DNA of 22,635 nucleotides from positions 1 through 22,635 of the forward strand of contig CBFGXE010000044.1 of NCBI GenBank assembly GCA_965652645.1. Reading direction: 5' to 3'. The translations under genes were made by a program, and so were the position numbers. Origin of the DNA: ZC4RG30 sp965652645 (GTDB lineage: Bacteria > Pseudomonadota > Gammaproteobacteria > Steroidobacterales > Steroidobacteraceae). The notes under the pieces were generated by a model. That model searched no databases and had not been told where the DNA came from. It saw only the letters and a list, made by a program, of their open reading frames with translations. Shown here piece after piece: positions 11,211 through 19,238 of this stretch (position 1 is its first letter; every line of letters starts with the position of its first letter).

Positions 11211-11227
11211 TGCACCAGCATCGTGCC
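11211..11227. promoter_or_regulatory. NtrC-like enhancer site B
   Basis: TGCACC-AGCAT-CGTGCC has perfect GCAC and GTGC half-sites separated by seven bases and matches the NtrC consensus at 10 of 12 defined positions. Centre 11219 lies 116 and 84 bases from the two predicted start sites. The 31-base spacing from site A is about three helical turns, as for cooperative NtrC dimers at the glnA enhancer. Confidence 0.55.
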
Positions 11228-11276
11228 AGGCGCGCCATTGGTGACTGCTCGCCCTGATGTGCGCGGCCACAACGGT

Positions 11277-11292
11277 TGGTACAGCCCTTGCA
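11277..11292 (+). promoter_or_regulatory. Sigma54 (-24/-12) promoter of the carboxyguanidine deiminase/carboxylase operon
   Basis: The bases read TGGTACAGCCCTTGCA, differing from TGGCACGnnnnTTGCW at two positions, with the invariant GG and GC exactly ten bases apart. The predicted start site is 11303, 26 bases before the ATG at 11329, which argues against the longer reading frame beginning at 11257. Confidence 0.68.
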
Positions 11293-11328
11293 CCTTGGCC
11301 ACGCAATGTCATGCGAGGTCTGTTGCTG

Positions 11329-12057
11329 ATGCGTTCTCTGCCGGCCATCGAGCCTGTCTGGGAAGAAACACTGCGCGGTGGTGCGCACTGGTCTGGCGTG
11401 CTGCGCCGGGGCCAGGCACTGCGCCTGGCCAGCCGCGGCGCCAATGCCTGCGTGTCCGCACTGTTCTACAGCCGCGAGATGCCAATGGAGCGCTACAACA
11501 TGGCCGATACACTGAAGGCCCAGCACACCGCGCACCTGACTACCGGCTGCGCCCTCTATTCGGACATGGGTCGCATCTTGTGCTCCATCACCGGCGACAC
11601 CCTGGGCTGGCATGACCCGATCGGCGGCCTGACCGATGCGGCGCTCGTCGAGTCGCGCTACGGAATCACCAGTTTCCAGCAGCACCGCAACGACCGCCAC
11701 GTGAGCGGCCTCGAGGCCATGCTTGTGGAACTGGGCAAGTACGGCCTGGGTGAGCGCGACCTGGTGGCGCCGGTGAACTTCTTCAGCAAGGTGTGGGTGG
11801 ATTCCGCAGGCGCAATGCACTGGCAGGCCGGGCACTGCAGCGCCGGGGATGCCGTGGACCTGCGTTTCGAGATGGACACCATCGTGCTGCTGTACAACGG
11901 CCCGCATGCGCTGGACCCCGGTCCGCGATGGGCGCCGCCGGACGTCCTGCTGCAGGCCTGGCGTGCGCCGCCGGTGGCGGCTGATGACGCCTGCCGCACG
12001 CGCTGCCCGGAAAACACCCGCGGCTTCATCAACACCGAACGGTATTGCGCGGCATGA
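11329..12057 (+). CDS. cgdB: DUF1989 protein, urea-carboxylase-associated protein 2 type: carboxyguanidine deiminase subunit
   Basis: One of two DUF1989 proteins typical of guanidine carboxylase operons; together they form the carboxyguanidine deiminase that converts carboxyguanidine to allophanate plus ammonia. The A/B letter is from memory and could be swapped. The ATG at 11329 gives 242 residues with GAGG ten bases upstream and lies downstream of the sigma54 promoter; in-frame starts at 11311 (no ribosome site) and 11257 (upstream of the predicted transcript start) were set aside. Family features include GWHDPIGG (residues 93-100) and NFFSKVWVD (about 150-158). Unlike its partner it lacks the GGAC cysteine and the NCPQLNNPC segment, so it may be the less catalytic subunit (inference). 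The stop overlaps the next start in ATGA. Confidence 0.88.
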   Translation: MRSLPAIEPVWEETLRGGAHWSGVLRRGQALRLASRGANACVSALFYSREMPMERYNMADTLKAQHTAHLTTGCALYSDMGRILCSITGDTLGWHDPIGGLTDAALVESRYGITSFQQHRNDRHVSGLEAMLVELGKYGLGERDLVAPVNFFSKVWVDSAGAMHWQAGHCSAGDAVDLRFEMDTIVLLYNGPHALDPGPRWAPPDVLLQAWRAPPVAADDACRTRCPENTRGFINTERYCAA

Positions 12058-12668
12058 GCACCACTACCGACACCATTGTCCCCGCCGGTGAACCCTGGAT
12101 GGGCATCGTGCGCGCGGGGCAGAAGCTCACCATCGTGGATCTGGAGGGCAACCAGGCGGTCGACACGCTGTTCTACAACGCGGCCGACGGCCAGGAGCAC
12201 TACTGTGCCACCGGCACCATCCGTGCCCAGGGCAACATCTACCTGGCCACCGGCAGCGTGCTGATGAGCAACCGCGGCCGGCCGTTGCTGCGCATCACCG
12301 AGGACACCTGCGGCCGCCACGACACCCTGGGCGGCGCCTGCTCGGCGGAGAGCAATACCGTGCGCTACGCGCTGGAAAAGCGCCACATGCACAACTGCAG
12401 GGACAGCTTCCTGCTGGCGCTGGCGCGCGATGGCGCAGGCCTCACGCGGCGCGACCTGCCGCCGAACATCAACTTCTTCATGAACGTGCCGGTCACCCCG
12501 GAGGGCGGCCTGACCTTCGAGGACGGCCTGTCGGCCCCGGGCCGGCACGTGGAGCTGCAAGCGCTGATGGACGTGCGGGTGCTGATCTCCAACTGCCCGC
12601 AGCTCAACAACCCCTGCAATGCCTACAACCCCACACCCGTGCGCGTGCTGATCCGGAACGGCGTGTGA
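12054..12668 (+). CDS. cgdA: DUF1989 protein, urea-carboxylase-associated protein 1 type: carboxyguanidine deiminase subunit
   Basis: Second DUF1989 subunit, 204 residues, paired with the preceding protein. The ATG at 12054 overlaps the upstream TGA by four bases; a TTG three codons earlier is less likely. Sequence hallmarks are GRHDTLGGACSAESN (residues 87-101) and ISNCPQLNNPCNAYNPTP (178-195), with Cys86, His89, Cys96, Cys181 and Cys188 as candidate metal or catalytic residues. The family is often annotated as urea carboxylase-related aminomethyltransferase, which its chemistry does not support. It is followed by an 82-base leader holding a guanidine-II riboswitch before the carboxylase gene. 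The A/B symbol is uncertain. Confidence 0.88.
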   Translation: MSTTTDTIVPAGEPWMGIVRAGQKLTIVDLEGNQAVDTLFYNAADGQEHYCATGTIRAQGNIYLATGSVLMSNRGRPLLRITEDTCGRHDTLGGACSAESNTVRYALEKRHMHNCRDSFLLALARDGAGLTRRDLPPNINFFMNVPVTPEGGLTFEDGLSAPGRHVELQALMDVRVLISNCPQLNNPCNAYNPTPVRVLIRNGV

Positions 12669-12683
12669 CGCGGGCAGCAGGGC

Positions 12684-12728
12684 GGCGGGACGACCCGCCT
12701 GCCAGCATCCATGCCGGGACGACCCGGC
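12684..12728 (+). ncRNA. Guanidine-II (mini-ykkC) riboswitch ahead of the carboxylase
   Basis: Two small hairpins stand in tandem: GGCGGG-ACGA-CCCGCC (12684-12699) and GCCGGG-ACGA-CCCGGC (12713-12728), each a perfect 6-bp stem closed by an ACGR-type tetraloop, with a 13-base linker. Paired ACGR loops define guanidine-II, in which guanidine drives loop-loop docking and exposes the ribosome site. The linker contains TCC (12708-12710), complementary to GGA (12738-12740) upstream of the ATG at 12751. A competing 11-bp stem (12678-12688 with 12728-12738) is also possible and mutually exclusive with both hairpins. Confidence 0.9.
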
Positions 12729-12750
12729 CGCCGCCCTGGAAAGTCCTGCC

Positions 12751-15700
12751 ATGTTCGACAAGGTCCTGATCGCCAACCGCGGCGCCATTGCCTGCCGGAT
12801 CCAGCGCACGCTGCATCGCCTGGGCATCGCCAGCGTGGCGGTTTATTCGGAGGCCGACGCCAACGCGCCGCATGTGCGCGCGGCAGCGGAATCATTCTGC
12901 CTCGGCCCGCCGCCGGCAGCCGAGAGCTACCTGCAGCAGGAACGGATCATCGAGGTGGCGCGACAGAGCGGTGCCCGGGCCATCCATCCCGGCTACGGTT
13001 TCCTGTCGGAGAACGCGGACTTCGCCGCCGCCTGCGAGGCAGCCGGCATTGCCTTCATCGGACCCACGCCGCAGCAGATGCGCAGCTTCGGCCTCAAGCA
13101 CACCGCGCGTGCGATGGCGCGCGAGGCCGGGCTGCCGTTGCTGCCCGGCACCGGGCTGCTGGCCGACGTGGACGCCGCGCTCGTGGCCGCGGAGCAGATC
13201 GGCTACCCGGTGATGCTCAAGAGCACCGCCGGTGGCGGCGGCATCGGCATGCAGCAGTGCGCCTCTGCAGATGAGCTGAAGCGCGCTTTCGCGGGCGTGC
13301 AGCGCCTGGCCGCCAGCAACTTCCGCGACGCGGGCGTGTTCCTCGAAAAATACATTGCCAATGCCCGCCACGTGGAGGTGCAGATCTTCGGCGACGGAGC
13401 GGGGCAGGTGGTTGCCCTCGGCGAGCGCGACTGCTCCATCCAGCGGCGCAACCAGAAGGTGATCGAGGAGGCTCCGGCCCCGGGTCTCGCCGACAGCACG
13501 CGCAGGGCGCTGCACGAGGCTGCCGTGAAGCTGGGTCGCGCGGTGGCCTACCGCAATGCCGGTACGGTGGAGTTTGTCTATGACGCGGATGCCGGGAGTT
13601 TCTACTTCCTCGAGGTGAACACCCGCCTGCAGGTGGAGCATGGTGTCACGGAGGAGATCGCCGGCGTTGACCTGGTGGAATGGATGCTGCGCGTGGCGGC
13701 GGGAGAACCGCCGCCGCTGGCGGACTTCCGTTTCACGCCGCGCGGCCATGCCGTGCAGGCGCGCATCTATGCCGAGGATCCGGCACGCAACTTCCGACCT
13801 GCCAGCGGGCTGTTGACCGATGTGCGTTTTGCCGATGGCGTGCGCGTGGATGGCTGGGTGGAGACCGGCAGCGAGGTCACCGGCTTCTACGATCCGATGC
13901 TGGCCAAGGTCATCGTGCACGGCAGGGACCGGGCAGAGGCGCTGGCGCGACTGGATGCGGCGCTGGCCGGTTCCGCTGTTCATGGCATCGAGACCAACCT
14001 CGCCTGGCTGCGCACTGTGCTGGCCATGCCGCCGTTCGTGGCCGGCCGTCCGACCACGAGGCTCCTCGAGCAGCATCGGCCGGCCCTGGCGGGCATCGAG
14101 GTCATCGAACCGGGCACGATGAGCACCTTGCAGGACTGGCCGGGGCGTGGCGGCTTCTGGGACGTGGGCATTCCGCCATCCGGTCCCATGGATGCGCTGG
14201 CGCTGCGCATGGCCAATCGCCTGGCAGGCAACCCGGAGGGCATGGTCGGCATCGAGATGACGGCCACTGGCGCCACGCTGCGCTTCTCCCATGCCACGCG
14301 CATTGCGCTGACCGGCGCACACATGCCGGCACGGCTGGATGGCAGGGAGGTGCCGTGGTGGGCCCCGGTGGACGTTCCCGCAGGGGCCACGTTGCAACTG
14401 GGTTCCATCGACGGCCGTGGCCAGCGCACCTACCTGGCTGTGGCCGGCGGGCTGGACGTGCCGCCCTACATGGGCAGCCGTTCCACCTTCACGCTCGGTG
14501 GCTTCGGCGGGCATGGCGGGCGTGCGTTGCGTGCCGGCGACGTGCTGCGCGTGCCGCCGGCAGCCGTGCACGAGGCGCCGGCTCCTGCCGTGCCGCTGCC
14601 TGCCACCGCGCGCCCCGACTATCCCGCCGTGTGGCGCATCGGCGTGATCGATGGCCCGCACGGTGCGCCCGACTTCTTCACCGCCGCGGACATCGAGGCC
14701 TTCTACGGCGCGACGTGGGAAGTGCACTACAACTCCAGCCGCACCGGCGTGCGCCTCATCGGCCCCAGGCCGCAGTGGGCGCGGCTGGATGGCGGGGAGG
14801 CGGGACTGCATCCCTCCAACATCCACGACAACGCCTATGCGGTCGGCAGCATCGATTACACCGGCGACATGCCGGTGATCCTGGGTCCGGATGGTCCCAG
14901 TCTCGGTGGTTTCGTATGCCCGGCCACAGTGGCGCTGGCGGAGCTGTGGAAGCTGGGCCAGCTGCGTCCCGGCGACCACCTGCAGTTCGAACGCTGGACG
15001 GTGCAGCAGGCCGAGGCCGCGCTCGCCGCCCAGGATGCCTTCATCGCGGGCCTGCCGGAGTGCGCGGCCTTCCCGCAACCCGCTCCGGAGGCCACGCGCA
15101 AGGCGGTGACGGCGGCACGCGTGGCAGACGGCATCGTGCAATGCCTGGAACCCACGGCCCACCGCCCCGGGGTGATGATCCGCCAGGCCGGCGAGGACCA
15201 CCTGCTGGTGGAGTTCGGTCCGCAGGAGCTGGACCTGGTGCTGCGCTTCCAGGTGCAGGCGCTGCTCGAGGCGCTGCGTGCCGCGGATATCCCCGGCGTG
15301 CTCGACCTGACGCCCGGCATACGCTCGCTGCAGGTGCATTTCGATGCCCGCCGGCAGCCGCAGCGGCACATGCTGGCGCAGCTCTCCAGCGTGATCGATT
15401 CACTCCCGGACGTGGAATCGATGACACTGCCCAGCCGCATCGTGTACCTGCCGCTGTCCTGGAACGACCCGGCCGTGCAGCTGGCCACCGAGCGCTACAT
15501 GCAGTCGGTGCGCGCCGATGCGCCCTGGTGCCCGGACAACATCGAGTTCATCCGCCGCATAAACGGGCTGGATTCCGTGGACGACGTGAAGCGCATCGTG
15601 TTCGATGCCAGCTACCTGGTCATGGGCCTGGGCGATGTGTACCTCGGTGCTCCGGTGGCCACGCCGCTGGATCCGCGCCATCGCCTGGTCACGACCAAGT

Positions 15701-16392
15701 ACAACCCCGCCCGTACCTGGACGCCGGAAAATGCCGTGGGCATCGGCGGCGCCTACCTGTGCGTGTATGGCATGGAGGGACCGGGCGGCTACCAGTTCGT
15801 GGGCCGCACGCTGCAGATGTGGAACCGGTACCGCACCGGCGGTGCCTTCGAGCCCGGCAAACCCTGGCTGCTGCGTTTCTTCGACCAGATCCGCTTCTAT
15901 CCGGTGGATGCGGAGGAACTGCTTGCCTTGCGCGCCGGTTTCCTGTGGGGCCGGCATCAACTGCGCGTGGAACGCACCACGCTGCGCCTGGCCGACTACC
16001 GCCGGTTCCTCGACGCCAATGCCGCCTCCATCGCGGAATTCCGCGCCCGCCAGCGCGCCGCCTTCGAGGCAGAGCGCGCCCGGTGGCGGGCCGCGGGCCT
16101 GGCCGAAGCGCCGCAGGTGGAAGCGGCTGCGCCGCCGCCACCGGCCGGACTGCCGGATGGATGTGTCGCCGTGCGGGCACCGGTGTCCGGCAGCGTTTGG
16201 CAGCTGAAGGTCAATCCGGGACAGCAGGTCGGCGCGGGCGAAGAGTTGCTGGTGATGGAATCGATGAAGATGGAGATCAGCGTGCGCGCCAGCGCGGCAG
16301 GCGAGGTGGCTGCGACCTTCTGCACCGCCGGTCGGCCCGCCAGCGCCGGCGACCTGCTGGTGGCGCTGCGGCCGGCGGAGGACGCAGCATGA
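12751..16392 (+). CDS. Guanidine carboxylase (biotin-dependent, urea carboxylase family)
   Basis: ATP- and biotin-dependent enzyme of 1213 residues that carboxylates guanidine (or urea). Domains in order: biotin carboxylase (about 1-450; MFDKVLIANRGAIACRI, ATP-binding STAGGGGIGM near 158-167, FLEVNTRLQVEH with Glu288 and Asn290); carboxyltransferase A/B, KipA-like (about 450-770; GTMSTLQDWPGRGG); carboxyltransferase C/D, KipI-like (about 800-1020); and a C-terminal biotinyl domain with VMESMKMEI, biotinylated Lys1173. In the segment GSIDYTGDMP, Asp702 stands where urea carboxylases, as I recall, have Asn, which supports guanidine as substrate. The ATG follows a modest GGAAAG. The leader is a guanidine-II riboswitch, and the gene overlaps allophanate hydrolase in ATGA. 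Confidence 0.95.
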   Translation: MFDKVLIANRGAIACRIQRTLHRLGIASVAVYSEADANAPHVRAAAESFCLGPPPAAESYLQQERIIEVARQSGARAIHPGYGFLSENADFAAACEAAGIAFIGPTPQQMRSFGLKHTARAMAREAGLPLLPGTGLLADVDAALVAAEQIGYPVMLKSTAGGGGIGMQQCASADELKRAFAGVQRLAASNFRDAGVFLEKYIANARHVEVQIFGDGAGQVVALGERDCSIQRRNQKVIEEAPAPGLADSTRRALHEAAVKLGRAVAYRNAGTVEFVYDADAGSFYFLEVNTRLQVEHGVTEEIAGVDLVEWMLRVAAGEPPPLADFRFTPRGHAVQARIYAEDPARNFRPASGLLTDVRFADGVRVDGWVETGSEVTGFYDPMLAKVIVHGRDRAEALARLDAALAGSAVHGIETNLAWLRTVLAMPPFVAGRPTTRLLEQHRPALAGIEVIEPGTMSTLQDWPGRGGFWDVGIPPSGPMDALALRMANRLAGNPEGMVGIEMTATGATLRFSHATRIALTGAHMPARLDGREVPWWAPVDVPAGATLQLGSIDGRGQRTYLAVAGGLDVPPYMGSRSTFTLGGFGGHGGRALRAGDVLRVPPAAVHEAPAPAVPLPATARPDYPAVWRIGVIDGPHGAPDFFTAADIEAFYGATWEVHYNSSRTGVRLIGPRPQWARLDGGEAGLHPSNIHDNAYAVGSIDYTGDMPVILGPDGPSLGGFVCPATVALAELWKLGQLRPGDHLQFERWTVQQAEAALAAQDAFIAGLPECAAFPQPAPEATRKAVTAARVADGIVQCLEPTAHRPGVMIRQAGEDHLLVEFGPQELDLVLRFQVQALLEALRAADIPGVLDLTPGIRSLQVHFDARRQPQRHMLAQLSSVIDSLPDVESMTLPSRIVYLPLSWNDPAVQLATERYMQSVRADAPWCPDNIEFIRRINGLDSVDDVKRIVFDASYLVMGLGDVYLGAPVATPLDPRHRLVTTKYNPARTWTPENAVGIGGAYLCVYGMEGPGGYQFVGRTLQMWNRYRTGGAFEPGKPWLLRFFDQIRFYPVDAEELLALRAGFLWGRHQLRVERTTLRLADYRRFLDANAASIAEFRARQRAAFEAERARWRAAGLAEAPQVEAAAPPPPAGLPDGCVAVRAPVSGSVWQLKVNPGQQVGAGEELLVMESMKMEISVRASAAGEVAATFCTAGRPASAGDLLVALRPAEDAA

Positions 16393-18191
16393 TCGCCGGC
16401 GTGCAGGCGCTGCTCGCCGCCTATCGCAGTGGCGCCACCACGCCCGTCGAGGTGGTCGAGGAGGCCATCCGTCGTCGGCGTGCCTCGCAGCAGCAAGCCT
16501 GGATCAGCCTGGTGGATGAGCAGTCCCTGCGCGCCCGCGCTGCCGGGTTGTGCAAGCTGGACCCGGCGAGCCTGCCGCTGTACGGCGTACCCTTTGCCAT
16601 CAAGGACAATATCGACCTTGCCGGCCTGCCCACCACCGCGGCCTGCCCGGCCTACAGGTATTCGCCGGAGAGATCGGCCACCGTGGTGCAACGGCTGCTG
16701 GATGCCGGCGCCATCGCGTTGGGCAAGACCAACCTGGACCAGTTCGCCACTGGCCTGGTCGGCACGCGCTCTCCCTATGGCGCCTGCGCCAATGCCTTTG
16801 ATCCGGCGTACATCAGCGGCGGATCCTCCAGCGGTTCCGCCATCGCCGTGGCGCAGGGTGTCGCGGCCTTTGCACTGGGCACGGACACCGCCGGCTCCGG
16901 CCGCGTGCCCGCGGCCCTCAACAACCTCGTCGGCTACAAACCCACGCCCGGGCTGCTCAGCACGCAGGGTGTGGTGCCGGCCTGTCGCACGCTGGACGCC
17001 GTGTCGGTGTTCGCACTGACCGCGGATGACGCCGCGCAGGTGGCCTCGGTGGCCGCGGGGTTTGATGCCGGCGATCCCTTCTCGCGCCAGCCGCGACTGT
17101 CGCCACGTCGTGGCTGGTCGCTGCAGCACGGCGCGCGCGTGGCGGTGCCGTTGCCGGCGCAGCGCGAGTTCTTCGGCAACAGTGCCTGTGCGCAGCTGTT
17201 CGAGCAGGCCATCGGGCGCGTGCGCTCGCTGGGCGGCGCGGTGCTGGAAGTGGATATCACGACGCTGCTCGAAGCGGCCCGCCTGCTGTACGGCGGCCCC
17301 TGGGTGGCCGAGCGTCACCACACGGCAGGTGCGCTGCTGCGTGAAGATCCGGAGGCGCTGCTGCCGGTGGTCCGCCAGATCATCGGCGGCGCGACGCGTT
17401 TCACGGCAACCGACGGCTTCGCCGCACAGTACCGCCTGCAGGAACTGCGGCGCGCCTGTGAATCCCTCTGGGAGCAGGCGGACGTGCTGCTGCTGCCCAC
17501 GGCCGGCACGCATTTCACCCTTGCCGAGGTAGAGGCGGAACCCTTCGCCCGCAACACGGACCTGGGTTACTACACCAACTTCGTGAACCTGCTGGACCTG
17601 GCAGCCGTGGCCGTGCCGGCGGGTTTCACCGCCGCCGGCTTGCCCTTCGGCGTTTCACTCATCGCGCCGGCGTTCGAGGACCAGGACCTGCTGCGTTTCG
17701 CGGCACGCCTGCATCATGCGGCCGGCGGTCGCCTCGGCGCACTTGAGCCGCCGGTGCCATTGGCCGCGCAGCCCGCGATGCTGCCGCAGCCCACCGCGGC
17801 AGAAGCCTTCGTGGACGTTGCCGTCTGCGGCGCCCACATGTCCGGCCTGCCGCTGAACTGGCAGCTCACCACGCGTGGTGCACGGCTCGTGGCCATCACC
17901 CGCACCACCCCGGACTATCGCCTGTATGCATTGCCCGGTGGGCCGCCGCTGCGACCAGGCCTGGTGCAATTGCCGGGCGAGGGCGCAGCCATCGAGGTCG
18001 AGGTCTGGCGCATGCCGGTGGAACGTTTCGGTGACTTCGTGGCAGGCATTCCCGCGCCGCTGGGCATCGGCCGGCTGCGCACGGAGGAGGGCAGGGAGGC
18101 CTGCGGTTTCCTGTGCGAATGGGCGGCCACGCGCGAGGCCACCGACATCACGTCCTTCGGTGGCTGGCGCGCCTGGCTGGCGCGCCGCTGA
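16389..18191 (+). CDS. atzF: Allophanate hydrolase
   Basis: Hydrolyses allophanate to ammonia and CO2, the last step of guanidine (or urea) breakdown. At 600 residues it has the amidase-signature domain (about 1-440) and the separate allophanate-hydrolase C-terminal domain (about 470-600; VCGAHMSGLPLNWQL near its start). The Ser-cisSer-Lys triad is visible: Lys72 in IKDNID, Ser146 in GGSSSGS and nucleophile Ser170 in DTAGSGR; the 24-residue spacing of the two serines is typical. The ATG overlaps the carboxylase stop by four bases, indicating coupling. The frame is open upstream to 13680 inside the carboxylase gene, but that part is a shadow. AtzF is used for the family; DUR1,2-type and cyanuric-acid-pathway members share it. 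Confidence 0.95.
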   Translation: MIAGVQALLAAYRSGATTPVEVVEEAIRRRRASQQQAWISLVDEQSLRARAAGLCKLDPASLPLYGVPFAIKDNIDLAGLPTTAACPAYRYSPERSATVVQRLLDAGAIALGKTNLDQFATGLVGTRSPYGACANAFDPAYISGGSSSGSAIAVAQGVAAFALGTDTAGSGRVPAALNNLVGYKPTPGLLSTQGVVPACRTLDAVSVFALTADDAAQVASVAAGFDAGDPFSRQPRLSPRRGWSLQHGARVAVPLPAQREFFGNSACAQLFEQAIGRVRSLGGAVLEVDITTLLEAARLLYGGPWVAERHHTAGALLREDPEALLPVVRQIIGGATRFTATDGFAAQYRLQELRRACESLWEQADVLLLPTAGTHFTLAEVEAEPFARNTDLGYYTNFVNLLDLAAVAVPAGFTAAGLPFGVSLIAPAFEDQDLLRFAARLHHAAGGRLGALEPPVPLAAQPAMLPQPTAAEAFVDVAVCGAHMSGLPLNWQLTTRGARLVAITRTTPDYRLYALPGGPPLRPGLVQLPGEGAAIEVEVWRMPVERFGDFVAGIPAPLGIGRLRTEEGREACGFLCEWAATREATDITSFGGWRAWLARR

Positions 18192-18196
18192 ACGGC

Positions 18197-18895
18197 TCAG
18201 TTGCGCGGGCGGAAGGTCTGGCGCAGGTTCTCCTCCGCATCGCGCAGGCCCGAGGCGGCGGCGCGGCGGAACTCGGCCGACTTGCGCCGCGCCATCTCCA
18301 TGACCTCGCGCGCGTTGAGCGCATCGCCGCGCACGGAGGCAATCTGCTCCGGCGTGCGGGCCGCGGGCATCACGATCAGCAGCACCAGCCAGGCGAAGAA
18401 CCATATGCCGGTGCACACCGTCAGCAGCGCAAACCCCAGCCGTACCCACACCACATCGATGTTGAAGTAGGCGGCAAAGCCGGCGCACACACCACCGACC
18501 ATGCCCTCCGAGGGAATACGCATCAGGCGTTTGCGGCGCGCGGGCGCGTAGCCGGCGTCGTCAGCGTCCTGGTATCCGGCTCCCGGCGCCGTGCCGGCAT
18601 CCTCGTGGGGGGAAGGACTGGCGCCGCCCCCGGCGCCCGCGCCGGCCTGCACCGGGCCCATCTCGCGCAGGATCTGCGCGGCTTCATCCGCCGAGATCAC
18701 ATTCTTGTGCTTGCCCAGGAAACTGTCGCACTTGTCGGCGATGGCCTGCTCCAGGTCGGCAAGGATCTCCGCGCGGTCCGGATTGCCGGCCAGCGCGCGC
18801 GCGGCGCGGTCCAGGTAGCCGGCGATCTGCTCGTGCGCGCCTTCCTCCAACTGGTAGGCCATTCCGCCAAGGCTGGCGAGGGTGACTTTGCGCAT
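18197..18895 (-). CDS. PspC-domain membrane protein
   Basis: Protein of 232 residues with an N-terminal helical part (about 1-85) rich in charged residues, a linker, and a PspC domain in the middle (RIPSEGMVGGVCAGFAAYFN, then WVRLGFALLTVCTGIWFFAWLVLLIVM), i.e. one or two membrane segments, ending in a basic cytoplasmic tail. PspC domains are linked to envelope-stress sensing, but the ligand is unknown here. The ATG at 18895 sits one base after the padR stop; a TTG four codons upstream would overlap padR. No strong ribosome site is visible, so it is probably coupled to padR. The gene converges on allophanate hydrolase with only five bases between stops. Confidence 0.87.
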   Translation of the reverse strand: MRKVTLASLGGMAYQLEEGAHEQIAGYLDRAARALAGNPDRAEILADLEQAIADKCDSFLGKHKNVISADEAAQILREMGPVQAGAGAGGGASPSPHEDAGTAPGAGYQDADDAGYAPARRKRLMRIPSEGMVGGVCAGFAAYFNIDVVWVRLGFALLTVCTGIWFFAWLVLLIVMPAARTPEQIASVRGDALNAREVMEMARRKSAEFRRAAASGLRDAEENLRQTFRPRN

Positions 18896-18896
18896 G

Positions 18897-19235
18897 TCAT
18901 TTACCAATGCGGTTGAGGGTTTCGGTGAGGTGCTGCCAGTAGTCCTGCAAACCCGCCAGGGCCTGCTCTCCGGCTGCGGTCAGCCGGTAGTACTTGCGCG
19001 GCGGTCCCGCCTCGGACTCCCGCCATTCGTAATCGACCATGCCCTCGCGCCGCAGGCGGGAGAGCAGAGGGTAGAGCGTTCCCTCCTGGGTGGCGAACGC
19101 GGTGCCCGCCAGCCGCTGCAGCATTTCGGCCACATACAGCTTCTCGCCTGCGATCACGCGCAGCACGGCGAACTCGAGCAGCCCCTTGCGGATGGGCGCG
19201 AACTTCTCGCTGATCTGGTCGGTCTGGGAGGACAT
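18897..19235 (-). CDS. PadR-family transcriptional regulator
   Basis: Small winged-helix regulator, 112 residues, with the family core: KGLLEFAVLRVIAGEKLYVAEMLQRL, then the recognition part TQEGTLYPLLSRLRREGMVDYEW, and PRKYYRLTAAGEQAL, the wing and following helix. PadR genes often sit directly before a membrane gene such as pspC and repress it. Here pspC follows after one base, so they form one operon. An inverted repeat covering the likely -10 lies just upstream of the start, consistent with autorepression. The inducing signal is unknown. Confidence 0.92.
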   Translation of the reverse strand: MSSQTDQISEKFAPIRKGLLEFAVLRVIAGEKLYVAEMLQRLAGTAFATQEGTLYPLLSRLRREGMVDYEWRESEAGPPRKYYRLTAAGEQALAGLQDYWQHLTETLNRIGK

Positions 19236-19238
19236 AAA

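Noticed and set aside
11257..11328. Extended N-terminus for the first DUF1989 protein
   Set aside because: The extra 24 codons contain the sigma54 promoter and start before the predicted transcript start; they have no family similarity, and the 11329 start has its own ribosome site.
12687..12726. The repeated 11-mer GGGACGACCCG as a simple direct repeat or CRISPR-like unit
   Set aside because: Each copy is the core of a hairpin with an ACGA loop, which the guanidine-II riboswitch explains fully; there is no further copy.
12892..15369. Open minus-strand frame of 825 codons opposite the carboxylase
   Set aside because: Antisense shadow with low-complexity His/Gln/Arg composition and no family resemblance.
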